Shown here in pieces: positions 17,816-26,424 of a stretch of DNA of 44,925 bases. This stretch comes from a virus: IMG/VR virus record IMGVR_UViG_3300028883_000709, positions 1 through 44,925 of that record. One strand, written 5' to 3'. A program made the translations under genes and the position numbers. The stretch's first letter is position 1. Each line of letters opens with the position of its first letter. Under the pieces are notes generated by a model. The model did no database searches and was not told where the DNA came from. It saw only the letters and a list, made by a program, of their open reading frames with translations.

Positions 17816-20245
17816 TTAATAACTATACTTTTTCATAGCATTTCCTATTGATGCAACAAAGCTATCTAATTTTTGTTCTGATTCTTCTGTTGTTTTAGCA
17901 GTAACAGATTCATTAAGAGTTATAATAGGTTTTGTAATTACACCACTAGTTTCCCAAAAATTATCAATTTGATACTGTGTGTTAAGTGTAAAGAATTCTG
18001 CTTTTGCCTTGATATTTTCTTGAACTTTTTCTGGAGCTTTTTCATAAGCTTCTTTATAAGCTTTAGGAGCAAGTTTTAACCATAGAGGTTCGTCAACTTT
18101 ATCAGATACAAGAGCATCTTCCCATAATTTAACAATAACTTTAGAATCAGTTGTTGGAACTTTCGAAATTTCTCCTGCTACCTTTTGTTTATCGGATGCA
18201 TCTAATCCAGCAAATCTTTTTCTGTCACTTTCACTTAATAATTCAGTAAAAGGATATTCAGCTTTAATCTTTTCATCAAGACTTCTTTCTTTTTCTAAAG
18301 TTGAAATAATAGATTCAAGCTTACTATCAAGATTTGACTTTCTAGATTTAATTTCTTCGGTCTTATTTAAGTTTTCCTTGAGTGTACCTTCTGGTTTAAC
18401 ATCAAGTTTTAATTTTTGATCTTTTACATGTTTTGCAGTAGGTCCATTAGCATCACTTGATTTTGTGTATTGCTGTGACTTATGCTTTTTAAGATCACTT
18501 TTTAAATTTTTAGGATCGTTATCTATACCTCCATCTTTTGAAATAGAAGCGCCAGCCTTATTAGGATCCATTTGTAGTTTATCATCTCCTACAGGAACTT
18601 TTTCTTTAGAAACTTTAACATTTCTAATTTTAGAAATAATAGATCCATGTTCATCAGCATCTACAGATGTGTTTTTAGAACTGAGATCATCTGTTTTAAC
18701 GTTTCCTACTTTATCAACTGTATCGATAACCATAATTCCTTTTAATTGTGCCTCATTAAGAGGTTCTTTTGTAATTGAGTGAGTTTTTAACATTTCATCA
18801 ATCTTTTCTTTTAATTCAGGATCATTTTCGGATTCAGCAATTAACTCAACGTATTCCATAAGTTTCATTGCGTCCTCTTTAGATATAGCTCTTCCGAACA
18901 TATCTTCTGTCCAATTAACAGAACGATTAAGATTTTTAGCAATCGACGACGTCCATTCATGCATTCCATTAAGTGCTTTAGCATTTTCGCTAACCCAATC
19001 ATGCATATCATTAATAGCTTTAGCTTTTTCAGTACCCCACTCATTAAGAGCATTTACGCCTTTAGCTACGTGAGTCGTCCATTCGTTGATTCCATTAAGC
19101 ATTTTTGCATTATGATCAACAGTTTCTCCGATTGCATTAGTGACCTCTGCAATCTCTCCTGTCCAATCTTGAGTAGCATTAAGAGTTTTTGCATTATGAT
19201 CAACTGTATTTACAATCTTCTTAGTTAGTTTATAATGTTTGTTGCTTTTTTCTGCTAACGCATCAGCATATGCAGCAACTTCATTCACTGCCTTAGCGAT
19301 ATCTGATTGCCAGTTCAATGCATCTTCTTGAATCTTACGTATTTTTTCAATATACGTTTTAATTGTAGAAAGATTGTTAGTGTCTCCACTATTTTCTATT
19401 TGATCCAGTCTCTCATTAATGGCGCTAAGTTCTTTTTTGAATAATTCTGTCCATTGCTGAACAGTTTCTTCATTCATAACTTCTGGTTTTGTTTCTGCCA
19501 TTTGTTTACTTTCGTTATTTTTAGATTTTTCGTACAACGTATCTCTTACTTTTTGAGCTTCTTCCTGAGCTTTCAAAACTTCAGGTTTAAAATTAAGCTG
19601 AGGAAATTTGTCTGTTAAGTCAATAATAGAGATGTTTTCGTTTATAACACCGAATTGTGAATTAAGACTATGCTCTTGACGTGAATGTGAAGATTCGTTA
19701 AGTTGCTGAATCATTTTATTAATTTCAGCTTGTCGAGGATTAACGCTTTCATTAACTTTATGTAATTGAGCAGATTCAAAACCTGGTTTGGCAACCAAGT
19801 CATAAGTATAAATCTGCTGTATTGCAACTGTTTTATCTTCGTTAACCGTACCTGCGGCTCTTGAAGATATTGAAAGCGGAACGCCTGCTTCAAGTAATGA
19901 TTTAGCAATCTGCCCCTTTGGTGTACCTTCTAAAATCTCAATACGACCCAAAATTTGTCTTTTTTCTGAGTCGTACCATAATTCATTAACTCTATGAGAA
20001 ACACTACCTAATGCAACTTCAAATCTTTCTGGATGATCAAGTTCACCAAGTAAGTTTCCATTATCAATGTCTTTTTTAAGATACTCTAAATGAGGAAGAT
20101 ATTCCTTTTCTTCATAAATACGTCCATTGCGGTTTTCAATTCCAAACTCGGCAAAAACACCCTCTAACATCGTTTTTCCGTTGCGGGTGATTTTTTGTAG
20201 ATTTTGAGAAGAACGCTCAAGAATCAATAAATTTTTACCTGCCAT
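17816..20245 (-). CDS. Prohead protease fused to scaffold-like region (gp21 + gp22-like)
   Basis: This protein has 809 residues. Residues 1-170 match the gp21/herpesvirus-assemblin type serine protease: MLEGVFAEFGIENRNGRIY, NGNLLGELDHPERFEV (probable catalytic His 71), and GVPLSISSRAAGTV (probable catalytic Ser 127 or 128). The rest is helical, acidic and lysine-rich, as in phage scaffolds. Residues about 305-450 hold a repeat with Trp at 361, 389, 403, 417, 431 and 445, all spaced by 14 or 28, with an AK..N pattern after each, consistent with a two-heptad coiled-coil repeat. T4 encodes protease and scaffold as separate genes, so this is a fusion, or the scaffold is released by self-cleavage. 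It precedes the capsid gene with a 73-base gap. Confidence 0.8.
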   Translation of the reverse strand: MAGKNLLILERSSQNLQKITRNGKTMLEGVFAEFGIENRNGRIYEEKEYLPHLEYLKKDIDNGNLLGELDHPERFEVALGSVSHRVNELWYDSEKRQILGRIEILEGTPKGQIAKSLLEAGVPLSISSRAAGTVNEDKTVAIQQIYTYDLVAKPGFESAQLHKVNESVNPRQAEINKMIQQLNESSHSRQEHSLNSQFGVINENISIIDLTDKFPQLNFKPEVLKAQEEAQKVRDTLYEKSKNNESKQMAETKPEVMNEETVQQWTELFKKELSAINERLDQIENSGDTNNLSTIKTYIEKIRKIQEDALNWQSDIAKAVNEVAAYADALAEKSNKHYKLTKKIVNTVDHNAKTLNATQDWTGEIAEVTNAIGETVDHNAKMLNGINEWTTHVAKGVNALNEWGTEKAKAINDMHDWVSENAKALNGMHEWTSSIAKNLNRSVNWTEDMFGRAISKEDAMKLMEYVELIAESENDPELKEKIDEMLKTHSITKEPLNEAQLKGIMVIDTVDKVGNVKTDDLSSKNTSVDADEHGSIISKIRNVKVSKEKVPVGDDKLQMDPNKAGASISKDGGIDNDPKNLKSDLKKHKSQQYTKSSDANGPTAKHVKDQKLKLDVKPEGTLKENLNKTEEIKSRKSNLDSKLESIISTLEKERSLDEKIKAEYPFTELLSESDRKRFAGLDASDKQKVAGEISKVPTTDSKVIVKLWEDALVSDKVDEPLWLKLAPKAYKEAYEKAPEKVQENIKAKAEFFTLNTQYQIDNFWETSGVITKPIITLNESVTAKTTEESEQKLDSFVASIGNAMKKYSY
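18896..19333 (-). repeat. 14-residue Trp repeat inside the scaffold region
   Basis: Codes for residues about 305-450 of the protease-scaffold protein. Units such as WTTHVAKGVNALNE, WGTEKAKAINDMHD and WVSENAKALNGMHE are each exactly 14 residues. Two heptads per unit imply a regular coiled coil with one Trp per four helical turns. The DNA repeats are diverged, so this is an old internal amplification. Confidence 0.8.
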
Positions 20246-20487
20246 AGTTTTAAATTGTTTTTTTTAGTTACTTTTTAATTTGATTTTTTTAGACTAGATG
20301 ACATATCTATTCTATATAATTATATATAAATAACTAAAATTATTTAAAAATATGGTTAATGCATTAACAAAATGTTAATTTTATGTTCTAAAAAGATATA
20401 GATGAATACTTTATTAAGAGATAATATATTATGTTATATTATGATGTTAATAATATAACATGATATTCTTTTTAATTAATAACACAA
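20246..20487. other. Intergenic region upstream of the protease-scaffold gene
   Basis: AT-rich non-coding stretch that must carry the - strand promoter of the capsid block. No box like the TATATTTG promoters elsewhere is seen. A 14-bp palindrome (GTTAATGCATTAAC) lies at 20355-20368; its 12-bp core recurs at 17808-17819, overlapping the stop of the same gene. No open frame of note. Confidence 0.4.
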
Positions 20488-20511
20488 AAAGAGAACAGAA
20501 ATGTTCTCTTT
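20488..20511 (-). terminator. Rho-independent terminator
   Basis: A perfect 10-bp stem (AAAGAGAACA / TGTTCTCTTT) with a GAAA loop (TTTC on the - strand) is followed on the - strand by TTTTTGTG. It lies 24 bases beyond the stop of the phosphatase gene and ends the long - strand operon of region 3. Confidence 0.9.
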
Positions 20512-20534
20512 AAGTTTTTAATAAATTTAGCCTT

Positions 20535-21278
20535 TTATAATTCTATTTTTAATGGAATTATGGTTTTAGTTTTTTCATCATGTGTATCAATAAAATATAA
20601 TAAATCATTATCATTATTTATTATGTCAAAACATGGAATACGTGTATGTCCCACTATTTGATCTATTCCTTTAAAAGGATCGTTAATTAATTCAGATTTA
20701 TCTGCCCACAATATACTTCCAGATTTACTCATTCCTCCACGTGTTAATCCTACTGTCCACATTAAACTTACTTGATCTTTTAAATAATTAAGCATTTCAT
20801 GAATAGGTATTTTTGAATATCTTTGTTTCTTATATAAATCTTCATATAATGGGTGAGACACATCAGATATTTTTTTAACTATATTATTATAAAAATAATT
20901 TGTTAGCCCTGCGTGTGTTAAGAGTGTATACTTATCTTTTCCCTGATATCCCCACGCAACTTCAAAAAGATCTCTATTATCTTCAAAAAGTCCTCTATAA
21001 TCATGCTGCATATAAGGATTATATCCTGTTATTGCGGATTTTCTATATATGTATGCATAATCATGATTTCCTAAAAGAAGAGTAACTTTATCTGAATATA
21101 TCTTTTTAAATTCAATAATATCTTTCAAATTCTCAAAAATTGTCCATCCATCTTCTATATAGCTATCTACGTAATCTCCTAAAAACACAACATGAGTATT
21201 ACTTATAACTGCATCAGCTGCTGATTTTTTCCATTTATCTATTCCATGAACATCTGGTATTATTAATAATTTTTTCAT
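20535..21278 (-). CDS. Metallophosphoesterase (PPP-type phosphatase)
   Basis: This 247-residue protein has all metal-site motifs of the calcineurin-like/PPP family: IPDVHG, FLGDYVDS, LLGNHDY, a late THAGLT and VGHTRIP. The dinuclear metal centre (Asp 9, His 11, Asp 32, Asn and His residues) is complete. Similar phage enzymes (lambda PP type) dephosphorylate proteins, but specificity cannot be told from sequence. It is the last gene before the terminator at 20488 and overlaps the stop of the next gene upstream. Confidence 0.85.
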   Translation of the reverse strand: MKKLLIIPDVHGIDKWKKSAADAVISNTHVVFLGDYVDSYIEDGWTIFENLKDIIEFKKIYSDKVTLLLGNHDYAYIYRKSAITGYNPYMQHDYRGLFEDNRDLFEVAWGYQGKDKYTLLTHAGLTNYFYNNIVKKISDVSHPLYEDLYKKQRYSKIPIHEMLNYLKDQVSLMWTVGLTRGGMSKSGSILWADKSELINDPFKGIDQIVGHTRIPCFDIINNDNDLLYFIDTHDEKTKTIIPLKIEL

Positions 21279-21550
21279 TAATTACAAAGTTCTGCTTTTA
21301 TTATTTTTAGGCTTTCTGTTATATTTTTAATATTTTCTTCAATAATTTTCATCTCTGAATTAAAAATTGTTAATTTATCTGTAATCTCATATAAATAACT
21401 TTCATTTATTACACGTTCATCAAGTTCATCACACAATTCATCAAATTTCTTTTTAATTTCCATATGTCTTTTTTTAAGAAATTTAAGTCTCTCTTTAAAT
21501 CCATTAAAAAGAACCAACTGTGCTGTTCTTTCAAAACTATTTGGTTTCAT
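21278..21550 (-). CDS. Small coiled-coil protein, unknown
   Basis: This 90-residue, Lys/Glu-rich protein is predicted helical throughout (RLKFLKKRHMEIKKKFDELC, then a second heptad-like stretch). No domain recognised. It is coupled to both neighbours: it overlaps the deformylase stop by 14 bases and touches the phosphatase start. Confidence 0.6.
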   Translation of the reverse strand: MKPNSFERTAQLVLFNGFKERLKFLKKRHMEIKKKFDELCDELDERVINESYLYEITDKLTIFNSEMKIIEENIKNITESLKIIKAELCN

Positions 21551-22064
21551 ACTTTGTTTCCACCTTCTTCTTTTTTATATTCTCTAAATCTTTATAGATT
21601 TTCATTTTATCTTCTGGATCTATTTTATCAATATAAAGAATTCCATTTAAATGATCAATTTCATGTTGAAGTATTATAGATTTTATTCCTATAAATTTTT
21701 CTTCGTGTAAATTTGTATTTTCATCATACCATTTAACAGTTATTCCTATAGGTCTAGAAACTTTTCCTGAAATTCCAGGAAAACTTAGACATCCTTCTTC
21801 TGTTTTGTATAAATATCCAAAATGCTTAATAATTTTAGGATTTATAAAAACTTCTTTAAATTTTTCATCCTCAAGATTTTCATCTACAACTATTATATTT
21901 TTATTAATACCAATCTGAGGCGCTGCTAATCCCACTCCATTTGCGTTATACATAGTTTCAAACATATCAAATACTATAGAAGATGCATCTTCATTTTCTA
22001 AATCTATATCTTCAGATTTCTTTCTTAATACTTCTTCACCATATAAATAAATAGGTTTGATCAT
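21537..22064 (-). CDS. def: Peptide deformylase
   Basis: This 175-residue protein has the three deformylase motifs: GVGLAAPQIG, EEGCLSFPG (metal-ligand Cys) and LQHEIDHLNG (HExxH, two His ligands and catalytic Glu). The enzyme removes the formyl group from nascent N-termini. Unlike many phage versions, which are short at the C-terminus, this one keeps a C-terminal tail of about 30 residues (YIDKIDPEDKMKIYKDLENI). Phage-encoded deformylases are known mainly from cyanophages. In this window it fits with the tRNA and RNase P RNA genes as part of a translation-support set. Confidence 0.92.
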   Translation of the reverse strand: MIKPIYLYGEEVLRKKSEDIDLENEDASSIVFDMFETMYNANGVGLAAPQIGINKNIIVVDENLEDEKFKEVFINPKIIKHFGYLYKTEEGCLSFPGISGKVSRPIGITVKWYDENTNLHEEKFIGIKSIILQHEIDHLNGILYIDKIDPEDKMKIYKDLENIKKKKVETKYETK

Positions 22065-22339
22065 AATTTTTTATTATTTATGAATTTATTAAATTGTTCT
22101 GGTGAATTTTTAATCTTTTTAAATTCTTTATATAATTTACTTTGTTTAATCATCTGTTTAATCCAATATTCTGGTAAAAAGATTGGAGAAATTAGCCATA
22201 TAAAAAATGAACGTATAAGCCAAGTTGGATATATACATATTTTTCCTAATTTTGTATAAAGACTCCAATCTTCATATATATAATTTACATATACAAAAAG
22301 TAAAAAATTAAAAAATCTTTCTTTCATAATATTCATCAA
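22061..22339 (-). CDS. Small protein with possible membrane segment, unknown
   Basis: This 92-residue protein is aromatic-rich with a hydrophobic stretch (TWLIRSFFIWLISPIFLPEY) that may lie in or on the membrane, and a lysine-rich C-ter­minus. It overlaps the deformylase start by 4 bases (ATGA type). No family recognised. Confidence 0.55.
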   Translation of the reverse strand: MMNIMKERFFNFLLFVYVNYIYEDWSLYTKLGKICIYPTWLIRSFFIWLISPIFLPEYWIKQMIKQSKLYKEFKKIKNSPEQFNKFINNKKL

Positions 22340-22667
22340 TATAATTTTCTATTTCTGTTATAATTTTTTTAAATTCATCTTTACTAAAAATATATAATTC
22401 TGTTCTATATTCTATGTCTTCTAAATGAGAATCTTCTTTCTTTTCAATTAAATCATCTTTCTCATCTAATATGTAATTTGCTAAATAATGTGCACTTTCA
22501 GTTCTAAATTGTTTCTCATATTCATTAAACTCTAAAACGCTTTTTGATGTTTTTAGTATTTCTAATATTTCTCTACTATATGCAGATGAATGTCTAAATA
22601 ATACTTTTTTAAGATCTAATTTCTCAAAAAGTTTTTTAATGTCTATTTTATTTTTTGGATATTTCAC
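22308..22667 (-). CDS. Unknown helical protein, GTG start proposed
   Basis: The longest frame opens at an ATG at 22727, but that would place the first 15 codons inside the tRNA-Arg gene (22683-22754). The GTG at 22667 avoids this, giving 119 residues starting VKYPKNKIDIKK. The product is rich in Lys, Glu and Ile with no recognised motif. The 3' end overlaps the next gene by 32 bases. Confidence 0.5.
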   Translation of the reverse strand: MKYPKNKIDIKKLFEKLDLKKVLFRHSSAYSREILEILKTSKSVLEFNEYEKQFRTESAHYLANYILDEKDDLIEKKEDSHLEDIEYRTELYIFSKDEFKKIITEIENYIDEYYERKIF

Positions 22668-22682
22668 TTTTAATAAATTTAG

Positions 22683-22754
22683 TAGAGATAGAAGGATTCG
22701 AACCCTCACCAATTGAGCCGAAATCAATTATGCTATCCATTACACTATATCTCC
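22683..22754 (-). tRNA. tRNA-Arg(TCG)
   Basis: Acceptor GGAGATA pairs with TATCTCT (first pair G-U). Anticodon stem ATTGA/TCAAT encloses TTTCGGC with anticodon TCG (reads CGA). T arm GAGGG-TTCGAAT-CCTTC. No CCA is encoded. It stands alone within the protein operon, far from the main tRNA array. Confidence 0.85.
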
Positions 22755-22769
22755 ATCCGTTTATATTTA

Positions 22770-23249
22770 TTAATAATTACCAAATAGCGTCCATCCTATA
22801 GTAAATTCCCATGTCCATGCATCACCATAATTACACCATCCATATCCAAAACCTAATTTACAATGAGTTGTTTTATATGTTCCTTTATATCCTGCCATTA
22901 CAATAGTCATAGGTGATATAACATCATCAGTCCATACACCACTATTATATGACGTTTGTTCTCTATATCCTGCCGTTGCAACTCCTATAGTTGCGTAATA
23001 AGCAGAATTATCCCAATTTCCACCATAATAAGTTAATGCACCAGAAAATGATGATATTCTTTCATTTGATCCAGGCATTACAGTTGGAAACCATCCACCT
23101 GATATTGCCATAGATCCAAATTGATATTCTGCTCCAATTGCACCGTTTACCCAAGAATATCCTCCATAAACAGAAAATGCGCTAGATTGTGAATATGATA
23201 ATAAAGAGAAGGATAAAATAAACGCTATTAATAACAATAACTTTTTCAT
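22770..23249 (-). CDS. Exported beta-barrel-like protein (copy A)
   Basis: This 159-residue protein starts with a clear signal peptide (KKLLLLIAFILSFSLLSYSQ, cleavage near residue 20). The mature part alternates Gly/Ser/aromatic residues (YGGYSWVNGAIGAEYQFGS) and ends in an aromatic (WTLFGNY), as in small outer-membrane beta-barrel proteins. It resembles the 28014-28517 product in layout, notably NGAIGAEYQFGSMAI against NGILGAEFKVGAFSI. Location is probably the host outer membrane; function unknown. Confidence 0.6.
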   Translation of the reverse strand: MKKLLLLIAFILSFSLLSYSQSSAFSVYGGYSWVNGAIGAEYQFGSMAISGGWFPTVMPGSNERISSFSGALTYYGGNWDNSAYYATIGVATAGYREQTSYNSGVWTDDVISPMTIVMAGYKGTYKTTHCKLGFGYGWCNYGDAWTWEFTIGWTLFGNY

Positions 23250-23253
23250 ATTT

Positions 23254-23715
23254 TTATTTTTTAATATTCTTTCTGAAATTTTCTATAGATTCAATTTCTT
23301 TTTTCAATATTTGACCACTATTTTCAATAACTAAATATCCTGTATCTATTGATTTTCCAGTCCATTTACAATATGCATCAACATGTGAACATTCTATTAA
23401 ATTAATATATCCATAATCCCAATAATAATAAGTTGCATCTTCCCATTCCATATAAACATCTGCTCTTCCTGCTGCTTTATCATAATAACTTTTAGTATTA
23501 TAAAATACTCCTGAGGAATATGATCCATTAGCCCAATCTACTTCAATATAACATCCATCCCATGCCCATGAAGGACCATTATCATGAAATGTTACATCTC
23601 CTGTATGATATAATTCACAATCTGGAGTCAAACATCCTGTAGTTCCAATAATCACTGATATTATAATAGCAGAAATTATTAATCCAATTTTTTTAATAAA
23701 ATTTTTTCTTTTCAT
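23254..23715 (-). CDS. Putative lipoprotein
   Basis: This 153-residue protein has a basic N-terminus, a hydrophobic core and a lipobox-like IGTTGC (Cys 27-28 region), so it should be a lipid-anchored envelope protein. The mature part is rich in Tyr, Trp and Asp (YYYWDYGYINLIECSHVDAY) and has four further Cys. No family recognised. It lies five bases upstream of the barrel-like gene and is surely co-transcribed. Confidence 0.6.
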   Translation of the reverse strand: MKRKNFIKKIGLIISAIIISVIIGTTGCLTPDCELYHTGDVTFHDNGPSWAWDGCYIEVDWANGSYSSGVFYNTKSYYDKAAGRADVYMEWEDATYYYWDYGYINLIECSHVDAYCKWTGKSIDTGYLVIENSGQILKKEIESIENFRKNIKK

Positions 23716-23794
23716 AATATGTTAATTTAATAATAAATAATTTAATTTTAATTTTATATAATGTTTTCAATATAATGTTTTAATATATCTTATT

Positions 23795-25195
23795 TTATTT
23801 TTTGTTTTTATGTTCTTCTCTTTTAATTTTCCCCCATTTATTTTTAGCAAATATATATTGTACATTTCCTTTTACTGCAAACCATGCAGTTAATACATAA
23901 AGAAATGGTTCTATAATCGACAAGCCTATTAATTTAAATACATCACGTTTCTTTCTATATTTATGAAATGTAAGTTCTTCATAAAGTATTGCCCATGTTG
24001 ATAAAAATATTGAAAATGAATAAACAAATATAGTTAATATTAAGAAAAATGGCCAGTTAATTGAATTAGTAATAATTAAAAAAACTGTAAACAATATTCC
24101 AAATAACGCTATAATAGGAGCAATCCATTCAAAAATAAGCCAAAACGGATAGCCTAACATTCCAAGTTTTCCATATCTTGGATTAAACATCATTCTTCTA
24201 TATTTAGCCAAACAATCTACTAATCCGCGTGTCCAACGTGTTCTTTGAGCACTTAATGATTTAAAATCTGAAGGAACTTGAGTCCAACAAAGAGGATCAG
24301 GAATATATGTTACAATATATTTTCTTTTATTTTCTGCCATATGTGCTCTCATTTTAAGAACCATATCCATATCTTCGCCTATAGATTTAACTTCAAATCC
24401 ACCACATTCAACCATAGTTTTTCTATCGAACATTCCCATCGCTCCTGATATCAGCATCAAACCATCAAGTTCACTCCATGCCATACGACCTAACAGAAAT
24501 GCTCGAGTGTATTCAAGTACTTGAAGTTTAGGAAGAAATTTGCTTGGAAGATTAATCACTTTAATACGACCATTTTCAATATTACAAGAATTTGCGATAC
24601 GAATAACTCCACCAGTTCCAATAACTTTTCGTTTCTTTTCTTCTAAAAATGGCTTAACAAGTTTAACTATAGAATCTGGCTCAATAACAGAATCTGCATC
24701 TATGGTTATGACGAGATCATTTTTAACAACGTTAAGTGCTGCGTTTAACGCATCAGATTTACTTTTTTGATTAACTTTATCGATAACAGTTATTTGTTTA
24801 TATTCTGGTAAATCTGATTTGTATATTCCTCTAATTTTTCCACAGGGAATAATATAATCAAAATAATAGTTAACTTTCTTAAGCTTAAATGTATCTTTCA
24901 TTAACTTAAACGTATCATCTATAGATCCATCATTAACTACTACTGCTTCAAAATTAGAATAATGTAATCCAATTAATGTTTTAACAGTATCAATAATTGT
25001 TTTTTCTTCATTATATGCAGGAACAATAATTGTTACAGGAGGAGATAATGATGATGTTGCAACATCATCATAATTTACATAACTATTTTTTCGAGTATAT
25101 TTTCTTAATGAAATAGAAGAATATAATCCAAGTGCTATATATGATAGCATTATAGCTAATGCAAAAAAGAATATAAAATTTAATAAAAAAGTCAT
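23795..25195 (-). CDS. Membrane glycosyltransferase family 2 (PgaC/chitin-synthase-like)
   Basis: This 466-residue protein has one N-terminal membrane segment, a GT2 domain and about four C-terminal membrane segments. Key motifs are VTIIVPAYNEEKTI, VVNDGSIDD, TIDADSVIEPDS (Asp 166/168), IGEDMDM (residues 273-275) and QRTRWTRG (residues 317-324), the full D, DxD, ED, QxxRW set of processive polysaccharide synthases such as PgaC and hyaluronan synthase. It would polymerise and export a beta-linked polysaccharide across the inner membrane. The two genes transcribed just before it encode a HEAT-repeat membrane protein and a YaiO-like outer-membrane protein. Confidence 0.9.
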   Translation of the reverse strand: MTFLLNFIFFFALAIMLSYIALGLYSSISLRKYTRKNSYVNYDDVATSSLSPPVTIIVPAYNEEKTIIDTVKTLIGLHYSNFEAVVVNDGSIDDTFKLMKDTFKLKKVNYYFDYIIPCGKIRGIYKSDLPEYKQITVIDKVNQKSKSDALNAALNVVKNDLVITIDADSVIEPDSIVKLVKPFLEEKKRKVIGTGGVIRIANSCNIENGRIKVINLPSKFLPKLQVLEYTRAFLLGRMAWSELDGLMLISGAMGMFDRKTMVECGGFEVKSIGEDMDMVLKMRAHMAENKRKYIVTYIPDPLCWTQVPSDFKSLSAQRTRWTRGLVDCLAKYRRMMFNPRYGKLGMLGYPFWLIFEWIAPIIALFGILFTVFLIITNSINWPFFLILTIFVYSFSIFLSTWAILYEELTFHKYRKKRDVFKLIGLSIIEPFLYVLTAWFAVKGNVQYIFAKNKWGKIKREEHKNKK

Positions 25196-25206
25196 ATCTA
25201 AAAGTT

Positions 25207-26421
25207 TTATGGAATTCTACGATCTTTAACGTGTTTTATAATAATATTGTAATCTTTATAATCAGATGTTAACATTTTCTTAAGAGCAGCATTTCCTTTT
25301 CTTCCAACTTCACGAATTGCTTTTGCTGCTTCTATTTGTAAATCTGCTGAGTCTTCACTATCAATAACCATTTGAAGAAAATTAATATAACGATAATTTT
25401 TAATTTTTCTAAGAGATTTTAAAATCTCTAATTTATTATCAAATATTTCATTTTTATATGACAATTTTAAGAAATTACCTCCTTCTTTAAAATCTCCTAA
25501 AATTTGAATTGCAAGTTTTCTAATATTTTCGTTTTTATGAGATAATAATAATATTACGTTTTCTACATTATCAATTTGTTTAAATTCTCGAATCATACGT
25601 AAGCAAAACATTACTACTGTATCATTTTTTGAAGATATCCATTCGCCAAAATCTGGAATTTCAATATTTCTTTGAACTAATATATTATGAAGCGTAATTT
25701 GTTCCCATAATGAAAATGGTGTAGTTAGTTTATGCAGAAAATCAAATGCGTCTACATCAGATTCTTCTTTTGATAAATCTACTAATGCAATTTGTGCTTC
25801 TATTCTTACTAAATCATTTCGAGAATTTATGTATTTATAAAGAACATTATTTTTTTCTGTAATGTTCATAGCATATAGTTCTTTAAATCCTTTAATTTTT
25901 TTATGCCATTTTAAGCTATAAATCTTTTTAAATGTTCTTTTATGAAGATTTAAATTATAATACAGTTTTTTTAAATTTTCGCTATTTAATCCTGATAAGT
26001 TAAGATTAAGATCACAAATTTGATTAATTAATAATTGCTTTCTAAATTTACCTTTAGATATTCTTTTAAGATATTCAAAATATTCTTTTTCAGGATATCT
26101 AAATTCATTGTCTGGTTTAGTCATATCTGTAAGATAATTCATAAGAGTATCTTGAATTGTAGGCAAAAACTTTTCTTTAATTTTATCTCTTCGTTCTAAT
26201 TTTTTTCTATTACCAAATATAAAAATAGATAGTATTAACATTAAACCTATTGATAAAATAATTGATACAATAAGAAAAGCAATAAGTTGAAAATAATATT
26301 CTCCAATATATATTTCAAACGTCCAAAGATTAACTTGTTGATTTACAGTAAGAGCTTGAAACGCAAATCCTACTATTAATAATATTATGAATAATATTAA
26401 TATGCTTATAATTCTTTTCAT
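25207..26421 (-). CDS. HEAT-repeat membrane protein
   Basis: This 404-residue protein has two N-terminal membrane segments (about 4-25 and 40-68), then an all-helical cytoplasmic or periplasmic part. Repeats such as RKLAIQILGDFKEGGNFLKL and LQIEAAKAIREVGRKGNAAL are HEAT/armadillo-like. Proteins of this type occur next to GT2 synthases and YaiO barrels in Bacteroidetes polysaccharide clusters, where they may scaffold the complex. It is 3 bases from the YaiO gene and 11 from the synthase. Confidence 0.75.
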   Translation of the reverse strand: MKRIISILILFIILLIVGFAFQALTVNQQVNLWTFEIYIGEYYFQLIAFLIVSIILSIGLMLILSIFIFGNRKKLERRDKIKEKFLPTIQDTLMNYLTDMTKPDNEFRYPEKEYFEYLKRISKGKFRKQLLINQICDLNLNLSGLNSENLKKLYYNLNLHKRTFKKIYSLKWHKKIKGFKELYAMNITEKNNVLYKYINSRNDLVRIEAQIALVDLSKEESDVDAFDFLHKLTTPFSLWEQITLHNILVQRNIEIPDFGEWISSKNDTVVMFCLRMIREFKQIDNVENVILLLSHKNENIRKLAIQILGDFKEGGNFLKLSYKNEIFDNKLEILKSLRKIKNYRYINFLQMVIDSEDSADLQIEAAKAIREVGRKGNAALKKMLTSDYKDYNIIIKHVKDRRIP

Positions 26422-26424
26422 AAT

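Noticed and set aside
20321-20332. TATAAATA string on the + strand resembling a T4 late promoter
   Set aside because: It faces away from every gene start nearby (all neighbours are on the - strand), and such strings are common in this AT-rich sequence.
22668-22727. ATG start at 22727 for the gene ending at 22308
   Set aside because: It would place the first codons inside the tRNA-Arg gene; a GTG at 22667 avoids the clash.
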